Assembly (NCBI GenBank): GCA_026392845.1
Contig: JAPLBJ010000053.1
Span: 1-32,372, forward strand
Length of the DNA: 32,372 nt
Direction: 5' to 3'
Source of the DNA: Actinomycetota bacterium
Lineage (GTDB): Bacteria; Actinomycetota; Actinomycetes; Nanopelagicales; Nanopelagicaceae
Shown: one piece after another, positions 1-9,091 of the stretch
Numbering within the stretch: the first letter of the stretch is position 1
Layout: every line of letters starts with the position of its first letter
The notes under the pieces: model-generated
What the model was told of the DNA's origin: nothing
Seen by the model: the letters and a program-made list of their open reading frames with translations, nothing else
Databases searched by the model: none
Program-made: the position numbers and the translations under genes

Positions 1-735
1 AGAAGGCTTATCTTTTTGGAGCATGAGCCACATAGATTCAACATATTCTTTTGCATAACCCCAGTCGCGCACTGCGTCAAGATTTCCAAGGAACAACTTC
101 TTTTTTGATCCCTTTGCAATCTCTGCAACTGCTCGCGTAATTTTACGAGTTACGAATGTTTCGCCGCGTCGTGGAGATTCGTGATTGAAAAGAATTCCAT
201 TTGTTGCATGCATTCCATAACCTTCACGGTAATTTACTGTGCACCAATACGCCATCAATTTTGCAGCTGCATATGGGCTACGTGGATGGAAAGGACTCTC
301 TTCGTTTTGTGGTGGTGGAGTTGAGCCATAAAGCTCTGATGTACTCGCTTGATAAAAACGCGCATTGATATCTGCGCTGCGAAGTGCTTCTAGTAAACCA
401 ACAGCTCCAACAGCATCTACTTGACCTGTGTACTGAGGCATTGTGAAAGAAACTTGTACGTGTGATTGTGCTCCAAGGTTATAAACCTCATCAGGTTTGA
501 TTTCGCGAATGAGATTTGTCAGACCAACGCCATCAATGAGATCCCCATAGTGCAAGAACAACTTTGGATTTGGATCATGTGGGTCTTGATAAATATGGTC
601 AATACGCGATGTATTGAAAGTACTGCTTCGGCGAATAAGGCCGTGAACTTCATAGCCCTTGCTCAATAAGAGTTCAGCAAGGTATGAACCATCTTGTCCT
701 GTAACACCCGTAATCAGTGCGACTTTACTTTTCAT
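1..735 (-). CDS. gmd: GDP-mannose 4,6-dehydratase, N-terminal part (cut by window edge)
   Basis: Converts GDP-mannose to GDP-4-keto-6-deoxymannose in the cytosol, the first step towards GDP-L-fucose. About 245 codons are present and the frame is still open at base 1; the family is usually 320-370 residues. Visible SDR features are the N-terminal nucleotide-binding motif [14 protein letters not shown], the conserved RRSSTFNT stretch, the catalytic STSELYG serine region, and the YxxxK motif in [12 protein letters not shown]. The ATG at 733-735 overlaps the TGA of fcl by four bases (ATGA), so translation is probably coupled to fcl. Substrate assignment rests on family-typical motifs plus the fcl neighbour and is strong. 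Confidence 0.96.
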   Translation of the reverse strand, partial: MKSKVALITGVTGQDGSYLAELLLSKGYEVHGLIRRSSTFNTSRIDHIYQDPHDPNPKLFLHYGDLIDGVGLTNLIREIKPDEVYNLGAQSHVQVSFTMPQYTGQVDAVGAVGLLEALRSADINARFYQASTSELYGSTPPPQNEESPFHPRSPYAAAKLMAYWCTVNYREGYGMHATNGILFNHESPRRGETFVTRKITRAVAEIAKGSKKKLFLGNLDAVRDWGYAKEYVESMWLMLQKDKPS

Positions 736-1664
736 CTCCGACTGACTCCCTTTGCTGTTGCCTCTTTATACCAATTCATTGCCGATGCAATTCCATCTCT
801 AAGAGATATTGCAGGAGACCAACCTAGCGATTTTGCCTTTGTAACATCAAGAACCTTGCGTGGTGTTCCATCTGGTTTCGATGAATCCCACTTTATTTCA
901 CCCTTATAGCCTGCGATATCGGCTACTAACTCAGCCAATTCCTTTATTGATAAATCTTGCCCTGAACCAATGTTGAGATGCATTGAAGAGTCATATTTTT
1001 CAGATGCAATTAGTACTGCATTCGCTAAATCATCAACATGTAAAAATTCGCGCTTTGGAGCACCTGTGCCCCACAAAGTTTCAGTTGGTGCATTCTTCTC
1101 AGTTGCTTCAACAAAGCGGCGAATAAATGCGGGTAGAACGTGGGAGCCTTGCAGTTCAAAGTTGTCGTTTGGTCCGTAGAGATTTGTTGGCATCAAAGAG
1201 ATCCACTTATGTCCATATTCTTTACGATATGAATTTATAAGTTCAATGCCTGCAATCTTTGCAATTGCATATGCAGAATTTGTTGTCTCAAGCGGGCCGG
1301 TCATTAAATATTCTTCTTTGATTGGCTGTGCGCAATCGCGAGGATAAATACAGCTTGATCCAAGAAAAATAAATCGCCCTACTTTTGCCTCATGAGATGC
1401 ATCCATAAGGTTGCTCTGAATCCGAATATTGTCAGTGAGAAATTCAACAGGGAATGCATTATTCGCACCAATCCCACCTACGCGTGCAGCAGCATCAATA
1501 ACCATTGAAGGCGCTATATCTTTCAAAAACTTCTTAGTTGCCTGTAGGTCGAGCAAATCGACAACACTGCGATTGATTCCGACAACTTCTTTGCCCGCTT
1601 TTTCAAATGCTCGCACTATTGCCGAGCCAGCAAGGCCAGTTGCGCCAGCGACAACGATTGTCAT
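732..1664 (-). CDS. fcl: GDP-L-fucose synthase
   Basis: Epimerase/reductase that turns GDP-4-keto-6-deoxymannose into GDP-L-fucose using NADPH, completing the two-step pathway with gmd. The 310-residue product has the normal length. It shows the Rossmann motif [11 protein letters not shown] at residues ~7-17, the active-site segment FLGSSCIYP, the catalytic YAIAK (YxxxK), and the NLYGPNDNF motif typical of this family. It starts 19 bases after asd on the same strand and overlaps gmd by ATGA. The Shine-Dalgarno signal before the ATG at 1664 is weak. The product likely feeds fucosylated surface polysaccharide. Confidence 0.96.
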   Translation of the reverse strand: MTIVVAGATGLAGSAIVRAFEKAGKEVVGINRSVVDLLDLQATKKFLKDIAPSMVIDAAARVGGIGANNAFPVEFLTDNIRIQSNLMDASHEAKVGRFIFLGSSCIYPRDCAQPIKEEYLMTGPLETTNSAYAIAKIAGIELINSYRKEYGHKWISLMPTNLYGPNDNFELQGSHVLPAFIRRFVEATEKNAPTETLWGTGAPKREFLHVDDLANAVLIASEKYDSSMHLNIGSGQDLSIKELAELVADIAGYKGEIKWDSSKPDGTPRKVLDVTKAKSLGWSPAISLRDGIASAMNWYKEATAKGVSRR

Positions 1665-1683
1665 GGCGTCACTCTAACAGTGC

Positions 1684-2733
1684 TTACTTTGTGAACTCTG
1701 CTGCTAAAAGTTCGGCGATCTGCGCGGTATTGAGTGCCGCACCTTTACGTAAGTTATCGCCACATACAAAGAGGTCCAGTGCCATTGAATCATCAATGCT
1801 CTTTCGAACACGACCAACCCATGTTGGATCAGTTCCAACTACATCGGCAGGAGTTGGGAATTTGTAATTCTCTGGATCATCTACCAACTTCACGCCCACT
1901 GCATTTTGCAAAATGTCTTGTGCTGCTTTGCGTGACGGTTCTTTTGCAAATACTGCATGCACAGTTAGCGAGTGAGTTGTTAGAACAGGCACACGAACAC
2001 ATGTGGCTGAAACTTTTAGATTTGGAAGTCCGAGAATCTTTCGTGATTCATTGCGGACCTTGAGCTCTTCTGATGAATAACCATCTGCTTTTATTGAACC
2101 TGCCCATGGAATCACATTGAGTGCAAGCGGTGCTGGGAATGGACCAAGATCTTTTATGTGATTGCGAAGATCGCCAGCAACGTCGCCAGCGTTCGTTCCC
2201 GCAACTGTAGAAATTTGTTCACGCAAAATATCAATCCCCGCTTGACCAGCACCTGATGCTGCTTGGTAAGAAGAGACAACTAATTCTTTTAGTTCATACT
2301 CTTTGTGGAGTGCACCAAGAGCGACAATCATTGAAAGAGTTGTGCAATTAGGATTAGAGATGATTCCACGCGGACGATTCTTTGTCTCTTGTGGGTTTAC
2401 TTCTGGAACTACTAAAGGAATATCAGTATCCATACGGAATGCACCTGAATTATCAACAATTACAGCACCTCGAGATGCAGCAATGGGTGCCCACTCTGCA
2501 GATACTTCATCTGGTACATCAAACATTGCAACATCAATGCCATCGAATGCCTCTGGTGAAAGTGCAACAACGGTGAGTTCTTCACCGCGACACTTTAACT
2601 TCTTACCAGCACTGCGCGCTGAAGCGATCAAACGAATTTCTCCCCATACATCTGTACGCTCACTAAGAATCGAAAGCATTACTGTTCCGACCGCGCCAGT
2701 TGCGCCAACTACTGCAAGTGATGGTTTCTTCAT
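1684..2733 (-). CDS. asd: Aspartate-semialdehyde dehydrogenase
   Basis: Reduces aspartyl-4-phosphate to aspartate semialdehyde with NADPH, the branch point to lysine/diaminopimelate, threonine and methionine. The 349-residue protein has the N-terminal GATGAVG nucleotide-binding loop, the catalytic cysteine in [10 protein letters not shown], the [11 protein letters not shown] segment and the conserved histidine region [12 protein letters not shown]. The ATG at 2731-2733 overlaps the lysC TGA by four bases, the usual lysC-asd coupling in Actinobacteria. Length and motifs are complete. Confidence 0.97.
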   Translation of the reverse strand: MKKPSLAVVGATGAVGTVMLSILSERTDVWGEIRLIASARSAGKKLKCRGEELTVVALSPEAFDGIDVAMFDVPDEVSAEWAPIAASRGAVIVDNSGAFRMDTDIPLVVPEVNPQETKNRPRGIISNPNCTTLSMIVALGALHKEYELKELVVSSYQAASGAGQAGIDILREQISTVAGTNAGDVAGDLRNHIKDLGPFPAPLALNVIPWAGSIKADGYSSEELKVRNESRKILGLPNLKVSATCVRVPVLTTHSLTVHAVFAKEPSRKAAQDILQNAVGVKLVDDPENYKFPTPADVVGTDPTWVGRVRKSIDDSMALDLFVCGDNLRKGAALNTAQIAELLAAEFTK

Positions 2734-4001
2734 CGGTCAGTACCGCCATAAACAACGGCCTCAACTTGATCGGCATCGAGTCCAAAAGCAGTGTGGGCAG
2801 CCTTTACTCCACGTTCTAAATCAGCTTCGCGGCAGACGATTGAGATACGAATTTCTGATGTAGAAATCATTTCAATATTCACGCCAGCATCAGCCATGGC
2901 AGCAAAGAAAGTAGCTGTAATTCCTGGGTGTGAGCGCATTCCAGCGCCAACTAGTGAAAGTTTTCCAATTTGATCATCGTAGAGAATTGATGCGAAACCA
3001 ACTTCTCCTTGAATGCGCTGCAAAATTGTTGTGGCATTTGCGCCTTCTGCTTTTGGCAATGTAAATGAAATATCGGTAAGGCCAGTAGCTGCGGCAGAAA
3101 CATTCTGCACAATCATGTCGATATTAATATCAGAATCAGCGATTGCTTGGAAGATGCGCGCTGCAACACCAGTTCGGTCTGGAACACCGACGATAGTGAT
3201 TTTCGCTTCGCTCTTATCGTGTGCGATTCCGGCGATGATTGCTTGTTCCATGCTTCCTCCTTGTGGGTGGTCTTTGACAACCCATGTTCCTTCGTTTGAT
3301 GAAAATGATGATCGGACGTGAATAGGTAAGTCATAACGGCGTGCATACTCGACGCAACGCAAGTGCAAAACTTTTGCACCACTTGCAGCAAGTTCTAACA
3401 TTTCATCGTATGTAACTGTAGAAAGTTTGCGAGCAGTTGGAACAACGCGTGGGTCTGCGCTAAAAACTCCATCGACATCTGTGTAAATCTCGCAGACATC
3501 GGCTTCAAGGGCTGCAGCTAATGCAACCGCAGTTGTGTCACTACCACCGCGACCAAGAGTTGTTACATCTTTTGTATCTTGCGATATTCCTTGAAAACCA
3601 GCAACGATTGCAATCGCGCCTTCATCGAGTGCGCTTTGAATTCGCCCTGGAGCTACATCGATAATGCGAGCGCGACCATGAGATGAATCTGTAATTACTC
3701 CTGCTTGGCTTCCGGTGAATGAACGTGCTTCATGGCCAAGATTTGAAATTGCCATTGCAAGAAGTGCCATAGAAATTCGCTCACCAGCAGTAAGCAACAT
3801 ATCGAGTTCGCGCCCTGCAGGAATTGGCGTGATCTGTTTTGCTAAATCAATCAATTCATCCGTTGTATCGCCCATGGCACTGACTACGACAACGACTTGA
3901 TGGCCATCGCGCTTGGCTGCCACGATCCTGTTTGCCACCCGCTTCATGCCCTCGGCATTGGCAACGGAGGATCCGCCATATTTCTGAACGATGAGTCCCA
4001 T
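2730..4001 (-). CDS. lysC: Aspartokinase (alpha form; also encodes an internal beta form)
   Basis: Phosphorylates aspartate with ATP, the committed and feedback-controlled step of the aspartate family. The 423 residues contain the N-terminal KYGGSS kinase motif, the ATP/aspartate site [16 protein letters not shown], and two C-terminal ACT domains (roughly 265-420) that bind inhibitory amino acids. As in Corynebacterium lysC, a second in-frame start lies at residue 251 (see 3249-3262), which would give a 173-residue regulatory beta subunit. It begins 93 bases after recR, in a gap holding a candidate promoter with a palindrome, so lysC-asd can probably be transcribed separately from dnaX-recR. 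Confidence 0.97.
   Translation of the reverse strand: MGLIVQKYGGSSVANAEGMKRVANRIVAAKRDGHQVVVVVSAMGDTTDELIDLAKQITPIPAGRELDMLLTAGERISMALLAMAISNLGHEARSFTGSQAGVITDSSHGRARIIDVAPGRIQSALDEGAIAIVAGFQGISQDTKDVTTLGRGGSDTTAVALAAALEADVCEIYTDVDGVFSADPRVVPTARKLSTVTYDEMLELAASGAKVLHLRCVEYARRYDLPIHVRSSFSSNEGTWVVKDHPQGGSMEQAIIAGIAHDKSEAKITIVGVPDRTGVAARIFQAIADSDINIDMIVQNVSAAATGLTDISFTLPKAEGANATTILQRIQGEVGFASILYDDQIGKLSLVGAGMRSHPGITATFFAAMADAGVNIEMISTSEIRISIVCREADLERGVKAAHTAFGLDADQVEAVVYGGTDR
3249..3262 (-). promoter_or_regulatory. Internal ribosome binding site and start for the LysC beta subunit
   Basis: Inside lysC the minus strand reads AAGGAGGAAGCATG: a full anti-16S match (AAGGAGG) four bases before an in-frame ATG at 3249-3251. 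The protein from this Met begins [19 protein letters not shown], matching where the beta subunit starts in corynebacterial alpha2beta2 aspartokinase. It would run to the lysC stop at 2730 (173 residues, both ACT domains). Seen: motif and frame. Known: the internal start in Corynebacterium. Inferred: use here. Confidence 0.7.
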
Positions 4002-4052
4002 GTACTAATAGTGAGGCATGGGGGAATATGGCGCGAACCCTTTTTCTGGATT

Positions 4053-4082
4053 TCTCATAATATGAGACGACGTACGTGTCAA
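4053..4082 (-). promoter_or_regulatory. Candidate lysC-asd promoter with overlapping palindrome
   Basis: In the recR-lysC gap the minus strand has a perfect -35 TTGACA (4077-4082), with TATGAG at 17 bp spacing (4054-4059) or TATTAT at 14 bp (4057-4062). The -10 area lies inside a perfect palindrome TCTCATAATATGAGA (4053-4067, 7-bp arms around one base). This would give a leader of about 45-50 bases before the lysC ATG. The -10 match is mediocre, so the promoter is plausible rather than certain. The palindrome is a natural operator candidate. Confidence 0.45.
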
Positions 4083-4094
4083 ATAATGAGATAA

Positions 4095-4703
4095 CTAGCC
4101 TTCTACGTTACGGCGTCCTTCAAATGCACGGCCAAGCGTGACTTCATCGGCATATTCCAAATCTCCGCCTACAGGCAGGCCGCTGGCTAAACGAGAAACC
4201 TTTATCTCAAGTGGCTTTATCAATCGAGCCAAATAAGTAGCTGTTGCCTCTCCCTCAAGGTTGGGATCGGTTGCCAAAATAACTTCAGTAATTGTGGAGT
4301 CAGCAAGACGTGCCATCAATTCACGAATACGAAGTTGCTCTGGACCAATTCCATCGATGGGACTAATTGCACCGCCAAGCACGTGATACTTCCCGCGAAA
4401 TTCGCGAGTGCGCTCGATAGCAATGACATCTTTACTCTCTTCAACAACACAAATCTGAGTTGTATCGCGACGTGGATCGCGACAGATTCGACATTCTATT
4501 TCTTCAGAAACATTTCCGCATTGTGTACAAAACTTGACGCGCTCTTTTACTGTACGAATTGCATCGACAAGAGCTGCAGCTACGTCGCCATCAGTTTGCA
4601 AAATATGAAAAGCAATTCGCTGAGCACTCTTTGGCCCAATACCGGGCAGACGACCAAGTGAGTCAATCAGATCTTGAATAGCACCTTCATACATACCGCT
4701 CAC
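4095..4703 (-). CDS. recR: Recombination mediator protein RecR
   Basis: Acts with RecF/RecO in loading RecA on gapped DNA. The protein (202 residues from GTG, 199 from the ATG at 4694) has the helix-hairpin-helix [17 protein letters not shown], a four-cysteine zinc finger (CTQCG...CRIC) and a TOPRIM domain with ICVVEESKD and [16 protein letters not shown]. The GTG lies one base past the dnaX stop codon. The downstream ATG (MYEGAIQDL) fits the usual actinobacterial N-terminus better and may be the true start. The dnaX-recR pairing is standard. Confidence 0.96.
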   Translation of the reverse strand: MSGMYEGAIQDLIDSLGRLPGIGPKSAQRIAFHILQTDGDVAAALVDAIRTVKERVKFCTQCGNVSEEIECRICRDPRRDTTQICVVEESKDVIAIERTREFRGKYHVLGGAISPIDGIGPEQLRIRELMARLADSTITEVILATDPNLEGEATATYLARLIKPLEIKVSRLASGLPVGGDLEYADEVTLGRAFEGRRNVEG

Positions 4704-4704
4704 G

Positions 4705-6432
4705 TTACTTACCTTCTGTAATTATTTGTGCGCCAAGTTCCTTGGCTAGTAATGCGTGCCCACTGAGTTGTTCTGTATCACTCGGTGATTCATCAACGCG
4801 TGTCTCGCATGCCTGTGGTGTATTTGGATTGATTGAAGCGTCGACTACAACTTCGATTTTGCGATCTATTCCTACAACATCGACAAAGGCTTGGCGCAAA
4901 ATAACATCAGACTCTGAACGAATAAATGAATCGCGCGCTCCCGCATTGACGATTCCAATTGTGATTGCAGAATCATCGAGTCCTAATACTTGTGCACTAG
5001 CGCTCAGTAGTGACCATGTAAGACGGCGGCGCTTCTTTACATCTTCAATTACATCTGGCCATACGCGACGTAGACCTGCAATATCCATTCCAGCACTTGC
5101 TTTTATTGGCGCTTTCTTTGCTTCTTTTTTTACAACTTGTTCAACGACGGTTTCTACTGGAGCAATCTTTTCGGATTGGCTAGACGACTTGGGCAAAACT
5201 TCTTTAAAGTCGTCGACGCCAACCGAAGAAGATTGCTTTACTGAAGTTTGGGCGTTGCTCATTGGTGCAAGGTTTTCTGCGCGCTCTAAACGTTCGATTC
5301 GTGAAAGTAATCCGCTCTCGCTGGTATCGCCACCGGGTAGCAATATGCGCCCACAAATGAGTTCCAGGATGAGTCGTGGCGCAGTTGCACCGCGCATTTG
5401 AGTTAATCCTTCTGCTGCAATATCTGCTGCTCGTGAAAGATTTGCACTACCAATATGTTGTGATTGATTACGCATGCGCTCTAACTGATCATCGGGAAGA
5501 TCGCGCAAAATTGAATTGGCATTTGTTTCAGCAAGCGCGTCAACAATCATTAAGTCACGAAGGCGTTCGAGCAAATCACTTGTGAAGCGACGCGGATCAT
5601 GTCCTGATTCAATGACTTGATCAACAGTTTTGAAAAGAGTTGCACCATCTCGGGCTGCAATTGCATCGATTGCATCATCGAGTAGTGCGCCATCAGTAAA
5701 TCCTAGAAGTTGAAGTGCGATTTCATAACTGACACCGTCAGGACCAGCGCCGGCAAGTAGCTGTCCAAGAATTGAAAGTGCATCGCGAACAGAGCCACCG
5801 CTTGCGCGCACAACTAATGGCAATACACCTTTAGCAACTACCGCGCCTTCTGATGCGCAAATCTTCTCTAAGTGAGTTGTAAGAATTCCAGGCGGTACTA
5901 AACGAAATGGGTAATGGTGTGTACGTGAGCGAATAGTTGAAATGAGTTTTTCTGGCTCTGTTGTTGCGAAAATAAAAATAACGTGAGGAGGCGGCTCTTC
6001 AACTACTTTGAGTAATGCATTCGCAGCCCCTGGCCCAAGTTGATGAGCCTCATCAATAATATACATCTTGTACTTGCTTTGTACTGGCGCAAAGAATGCT
6101 TTGTCGCGAAGATCGCGAGCATCATCTACTAAGCCATGCGTTGCGGCATCTAGTTCAATGACATCGAGTGAACCTGGACCATTTGCAACTAAATCTTTAC
6201 AACTCTGACAATCACCGCATGGATTTGGTGTTGGACCCTTTTCGCAATTGAGCGAGCGCGCCATGATTCGCGCACTCGAAGTTTTACCGCAACCACGTGG
6301 GCCACTAAATAAATATGCGTGATGTGTACTTCCAGAACTAAGAGCATTTGAAAGCGGAGTTGTTACATGTTCTTGACCAATAACATCTGCAAAAATAGAG
6401 GGGCGATACTTGCGATATAACGCGAGTGACAT
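4705..6432 (-). CDS. dnaX: DNA polymerase III subunit tau (and possibly gamma)
   Basis: Clamp-loader ATPase that links the loader to the polymerase. From the chosen ATG at 6432 the protein is 575 residues. It has Walker [10 protein letters not shown] (44-52), zinc-binding cysteines at 63, 72, 75 and 78, Walker [10 protein letters not shown] and the sensor region [20 protein letters not shown] charged low-complexity linker (about 400-450) precedes the polymerase-binding C-terminus. The frame stays open upstream to 6519, but that stretch overlaps the SRP RNA and is not conserved. The chosen ATG starts the family-typical [11 protein letters not shown] and has a GAGGAG ribosome site. See 5125-5131 for a possible frameshift site. 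Confidence 0.96.
   Translation of the reverse strand: MSLALYRKYRPSIFADVIGQEHVTTPLSNALSSGSTHHAYLFSGPRGCGKTSSARIMARSLNCEKGPTPNPCGDCQSCKDLVANGPGSLDVIELDAATHGLVDDARDLRDKAFFAPVQSKYKMYIIDEAHQLGPGAANALLKVVEEPPPHVIFIFATTEPEKLISTIRSRTHHYPFRLVPPGILTTHLEKICASEGAVVAKGVLPLVVRASGGSVRDALSILGQLLAGAGPDGVSYEIALQLLGFTDGALLDDAIDAIAARDGATLFKTVDQVIESGHDPRRFTSDLLERLRDLMIVDALAETNANSILRDLPDDQLERMRNQSQHIGSANLSRAADIAAEGLTQMRGATAPRLILELICGRILLPGGDTSESGLLSRIERLERAENLAPMSNAQTSVKQSSSVGVDDFKEVLPKSSSQSEKIAPVETVVEQVVKKEAKKAPIKASAGMDIAGLRRVWPDVIEDVKKRRRLTWSLLSASAQVLGLDDSAITIGIVNAGARDSFIRSESDVILRQAFVDVVGIDRKIEVVVDASINPNTPQACETRVDESPSDTEQLSGHALLAKELGAQIITEGK
5125..5131 (-). other. A7 run in dnaX, possible slippery site for a gamma subunit
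   Basis: On the coding strand, codons 434-436 read GTA AAA AAA G, an A AAA AAA heptamer. A -1 slip adds 26 codons and hits TGA, giving a product of about 462 residues lacking the C-terminal tau domains. A +1 slip also stops after a few codons (TAA). In E. coli the dnaX frameshift lies near codon 430, and in Thermus an A-run causes slippage. I see no upstream Shine-Dalgarno stimulator or strong downstream hairpin, so this is a suggestion only. Confidence 0.3.
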
Positions 6433-6490
6433 CAGCTCTCCTCTTTCTCTTTCGTAGCAATCTTCAGTAACTAACTTCAAGGATATTAAG

Positions 6491-6579
6491 GGATCCCCCG
6501 CGCACCCATCAGAGCACACCTACCCTTGCTGCATTCCTGCCCTGGGGGAGTTCAGTGCGGTGATGCCGCACGAGGGATC
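6491..6579 (-). ncRNA. ffs: Signal recognition particle RNA, small bacterial type
   Basis: The minus strand carries the conserved apical SRP motif: AGGGCAGGAATGCAGCAAGG, a GGAA tetraloop on a short stem followed by the AGCA side of the Ffh-binding internal loop. The ends pair: 5' GATCCCTCG with the 3' CGGGGGATC arm, a 9-bp closing helix with one G-U pair. About 89 nt, normal for the small actinobacterial type. It lies between tRNA-Ser and dnaX, the usual actinobacterial place. The ends are estimated from the pairing. Confidence 0.92.
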
Positions 6580-6586
6580 TGGTCTA

Positions 6587-6592
6587 ATCATA
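6587..6592 (-). promoter_or_regulatory. Probable -10 box of the SRP RNA promoter
   Basis: The minus strand reads TATGAT seven bases before the inferred 5' end of the SRP RNA, a good sigma-70-type -10 box. No convincing -35 is seen at 16-19 bp upstream. dnaX probably also uses this transcript or a promoter within it. Confidence 0.5.
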
Positions 6593-6644
6593 GTTAGCGC
6601 ACCGATAGAGTTGCTCACGCTAGTTCGCACACCGTTCTAGCGCT

Positions 6645-6732
6645 GGAGGATTCGCATAGCGGCCGAGTGCGCACGCTTGGAAAGCGTGTAAAGGGCAACC
6701 TTTCGAGGGTTCAAATCCCTCATCCTCCGCCA
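6645..6732 (+). tRNA. tRNA-Ser (anticodon GGA)
   Basis: An 88-nt class II tRNA with encoded CCA. The acceptor arms GGAGGAT and ATCCTCC pair fully, with discriminator G. The anticodon arm CACGC/GCGTG holds loop TTGGAAA, so the anticodon is GGA (reads UCC and UCU). There is a long variable arm and a GGTTCAAATCC T-loop. It is divergent from the SRP RNA. An upstream TTGCTC at 6611 could be a -35 but the matching -10 is poor. Confidence 0.96.
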
Positions 6733-6789
6733 GAAGGTTGATTGTGGATAACTTTTACGTCTCTCGAAAGAATTCTCAACCCTTACGGA

Positions 6790-7266
6790 ATGAAAATTCC
6801 TACGAAAAGAAGATCCACTCTGTTATTCACCTTATTCCTTCTATCGAATCACTTCACTGCTGTATCAACGGCTGCTGATTCACTGGGACCAAAAACTCGA
6901 TGCTTCATCGAAGTGGGTGATCCACATATTTCTACATTCCTGCGGGAACGGAGAGGTATTCGAGCGGTAAAGGTCGATGCTGAATCTAGATGCAATTTCT
7001 TGCAGAATAATGTGATTTTGACTGTAACGATTTACAAAGTAGGGCGATTCTCCGATCATTTTGTCAAAGAATTCCGGACTGATCCGGCTAACCCTAAGTC
7101 GTCAGGATTCAGGGTAAAGAATTGGCAAACGTATCGAGAATGTATGAATGAACAAGAAACCACATACTATGGCGTTGCTTTTTCTGAAGCAAAGATCAAC
7201 GGAAAGTTGCTAAGAACAGTTAAAGCGCGTTCAGATAAATCAAAACCCCTAAAGTGTGGCACGTGA
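6790..7266 (+). CDS. Hypothetical secreted protein, cysteine-containing
   Basis: I do not recognise this family. From the ATG at 6790 the protein is 158 residues. It has a clear signal peptide: basic start MKIPTKRRS, hydrophobic core TLLFTLFLLSNHF, and a likely cleavage near VSTAA/DS. The mature part has four cysteines (RCFIEV, SRCNFL, ECMNEQ, LKCGT), which would suit two disulfides in an exported protein, and is basic. The frame can be opened further upstream at a TTG (6742), but that start would place 16 residues before the signal sequence, so the ATG is preferred. Arginine codons are often AGA, AGG or CGG, unlike neighbouring genes, hinting at acquisition. It sits just after tRNA-Ser. Confidence 0.6.
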   Translation: MKIPTKRRSTLLFTLFLLSNHFTAVSTAADSLGPKTRCFIEVGDPHISTFLRERRGIRAVKVDAESRCNFLQNNVILTVTIYKVGRFSDHFVKEFRTDPANPKSSGFRVKNWQTYRECMNEQETTYYGVAFSEAKINGKLLRTVKARSDKSKPLKCGT

Positions 7267-7280
7267 GATAAAGTAGGAAC

Positions 7281-7610
7281 ATGAATGATTACTCTGGTGC
7301 TAAAAAATCTGAGTGGGAGGAGAGATTTTTTGGGCTAATCTTGGATTTAGGAGAATCCCAGTCAGAGAGATATAGAAAGCAAGCTATTGAGTTGCTTAGA
7401 GCTAAAACTATTAGAGTCCCAATTAAGAACAGTATTGGTTTCTACAAGTTAGAACTTTTTGAGTGTAAGTTTAAGATTTCACACGACAACGGAGAGTCTT
7501 TTGTGAACATTGGTCGGACCCGAATAGGCTGGCGCAAGCAGGACAAAATGCGCGACTTGCCTGGATTTTTTGCCCACACTGAGGCATCTACAATTCTGGA
7601 TGTAGAGTAA
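7281..7610 (+). CDS. Hypothetical protein, small and charged
   Basis: No family recognised. The 109-residue cytosolic protein has no signal peptide or membrane segment. The N-terminal half (residues 8-45) looks helical and charged (KKSEWEERFFGL, ESQSERYRKQAIELL). The C-terminal half is mixed and contains GESFVNIGRTRIGW. A GTAGGAAC ribosome site lies just before the ATG. About half of its arginines use AGA, unlike the neighbours. It follows the secreted protein by 14 bases on the same strand and ends one base short of the convergent aldehyde dehydrogenase stop. The two genes form an orphan pair. Confidence 0.55.
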   Translation: MNDYSGAKKSEWEERFFGLILDLGESQSERYRKQAIELLRAKTIRVPIKNSIGFYKLELFECKFKISHDNGESFVNIGRTRIGWRKQDKMRDLPGFFAHTEASTILDVE

Positions 7611-7611
7611 T

Positions 7612-9030
7612 TTAAATCTCGACTCCGATGTATTTTGTCTCCAAGAATTCATGAATTCCATCGAAGCCACCTTCACGACCTAACCCACTTTGTTTTACCC
7701 CACCAAATGGCGCTGCTGGATCTGAAATAACTCCACGATTGATTGCAACCATTCCTGATTCGATTGCCTCCGCCGTACGAATACCGCGAGCAAGGTCGCC
7801 CGAAAATACATAACTAATGAGACCAAAATCAGTGTCATTAGCGAGGGCAATTGCTTCTTCATCGGTATCGAAAGTAACAATCGGTGCAACTGGACCAAAG
7901 ATTTCGTGGAGCAAGATTTCATTATCTTTTTCGCAGGTAATTACTGTTGCTGGATAGAAAGCGCCATCGCCTGCTGGTGTTATGCCACCAGTAATAATTT
8001 TTGCGCCAGTCTTGACTGCGTTCGTTACTAATTCTGCAATCTTGTTGCGCTCTTTCATGGAAACACTGGCACCAAGTTGCACACCAGCATCCGTTCCTTT
8101 ACCCATCACGAGTGCACCCATTACTTTACTAAATTCGGTAACGAATTCTTGGGCTACTGGGCGTTGAACATAAACTCGATTTGCAGCTGTACATGCTGCG
8201 CCACCATTGCGCATCTTTGCAAGCATTAATCCTTGAACTGCTGCTGGAATATTTGCATCATCAAATACAACAAATGGCGCGTTGCCACCAAGTTCCATAG
8301 AACAACGAATCACGCGATCTGCTGCATCTTTGAGCAAGATGCGACCAACTTCGGTGGAACCGGTAAACGAAAGATTGCGAAGGCGTGGGTCATGAAGCAT
8401 TTTTGAAATTGATGCACCAACTTTTTCAGGCAAAATAATGTTTATTACACCCTTGGGAACGCCTGCGCGTTCCATGATGTCAACGATTGCGAGCGCTGTC
8501 AGTGGGGTTTCACTCGCTGGCTTCAAAATCATCGTGCAACCTGCTGCAATTGCTGGGCCAATTTTGCGAGTAGCCATTGCTGCTGGGAAATTCCATGGAG
8601 TAATGAGGAGTGAAACACCAATAGGTTGGTGAGTTACAAGGATTCGCTTATCACCGCTTGGGGATTTACGAAAATCACCTGAAACGCGAACAGCTTCTTC
8701 TGAGAACCAGCGGAAGAATTCGGCTGCATAGAGAACTTCCCCTTTCGCATCGCCGAGAACTTTCCCATTTTCTTTAGAAACAATGGTTGCAATCGAATCT
8801 GCTTCGGCGCTCATGATTTCGAATGCTTTGCGCAAGATTTCCGCGCGGACTCGTGGGGCACTTTTGGCCCACGCAGCAGCCGCTTTATCTGCTGCTGCGA
8901 GAGCGGCCTCGCATTCCTTATCACCGGCTAGGGCGACTTCAGCAATTACTGAACCGTCGCTGGGATCATAAACTGGCATTTTCCCAATGCCATCGACCCA
9001 TTGACCATCGATATACATTTGAGTGCGCAT
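7612..9030 (-). CDS. gabD: NAD(P)-dependent aldehyde dehydrogenase, succinate-semialdehyde type
   Basis: Oxidises an aldehyde to the acid; best match is succinate-semialdehyde dehydrogenase. The 472 residues have the substrate/cofactor segment TPWNFPAAMATRKIGPAIAAGC, KPASETPLTAL, the NAD-loop FTGSTEVGR, the catalytic glutamate in MELGGNAPFVV, and the catalytic cysteine in GGAACTAANRVYV (families usually have GQ.C here). The conserved EIFGPVAPI is also present. It starts with ATG at 9030; a second in-frame ATG at 9018 (MYIDGQWVDG) matches the usual family start and may be used. No GABA transaminase lies nearby, so the physiological aldehyde is not fixed by context. Confidence 0.88.
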   Translation of the reverse strand: MRTQMYIDGQWVDGIGKMPVYDPSDGSVIAEVALAGDKECEAALAAADKAAAAWAKSAPRVRAEILRKAFEIMSAEADSIATIVSKENGKVLGDAKGEVLYAAEFFRWFSEEAVRVSGDFRKSPSGDKRILVTHQPIGVSLLITPWNFPAAMATRKIGPAIAAGCTMILKPASETPLTALAIVDIMERAGVPKGVINIILPEKVGASISKMLHDPRLRNLSFTGSTEVGRILLKDAADRVIRCSMELGGNAPFVVFDDANIPAAVQGLMLAKMRNGGAACTAANRVYVQRPVAQEFVTEFSKVMGALVMGKGTDAGVQLGASVSMKERNKIAELVTNAVKTGAKIITGGITPAGDGAFYPATVITCEKDNEILLHEIFGPVAPIVTFDTDEEAIALANDTDFGLISYVFSGDLARGIRTAEAIESGMVAINRGVISDPAAPFGGVKQSGLGREGGFDGIHEFLETKYIGVEI

Positions 9031-9091
9031 AAGATGAGCATACTAAGTTCGCAATATGCGGCGCTAGTAGCGTCGCGCAAAGGAGTTTTCA

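Noticed and set aside
4002-4020. Four-codon upstream ORF (ATG CCT CAC TAT TAG) before lysC as an attenuator leader
   Set aside because: No ribosome site and no lysine, threonine or methionine codons; short ATG-stop runs occur by chance.
6433-6519. N-terminal extension of dnaX starting at 6519
   Set aside because: It overlaps the SRP RNA, has no family-conserved residues, and the ATG at 6432 has a GAGGAG site and the standard N-terminus.
6645-7620. Integrated island with duplicated tRNA attachment site
   Set aside because: I found no second copy of the tRNA-Ser 3' end within the following 1 kb and no integrase gene; only the codon difference remains.
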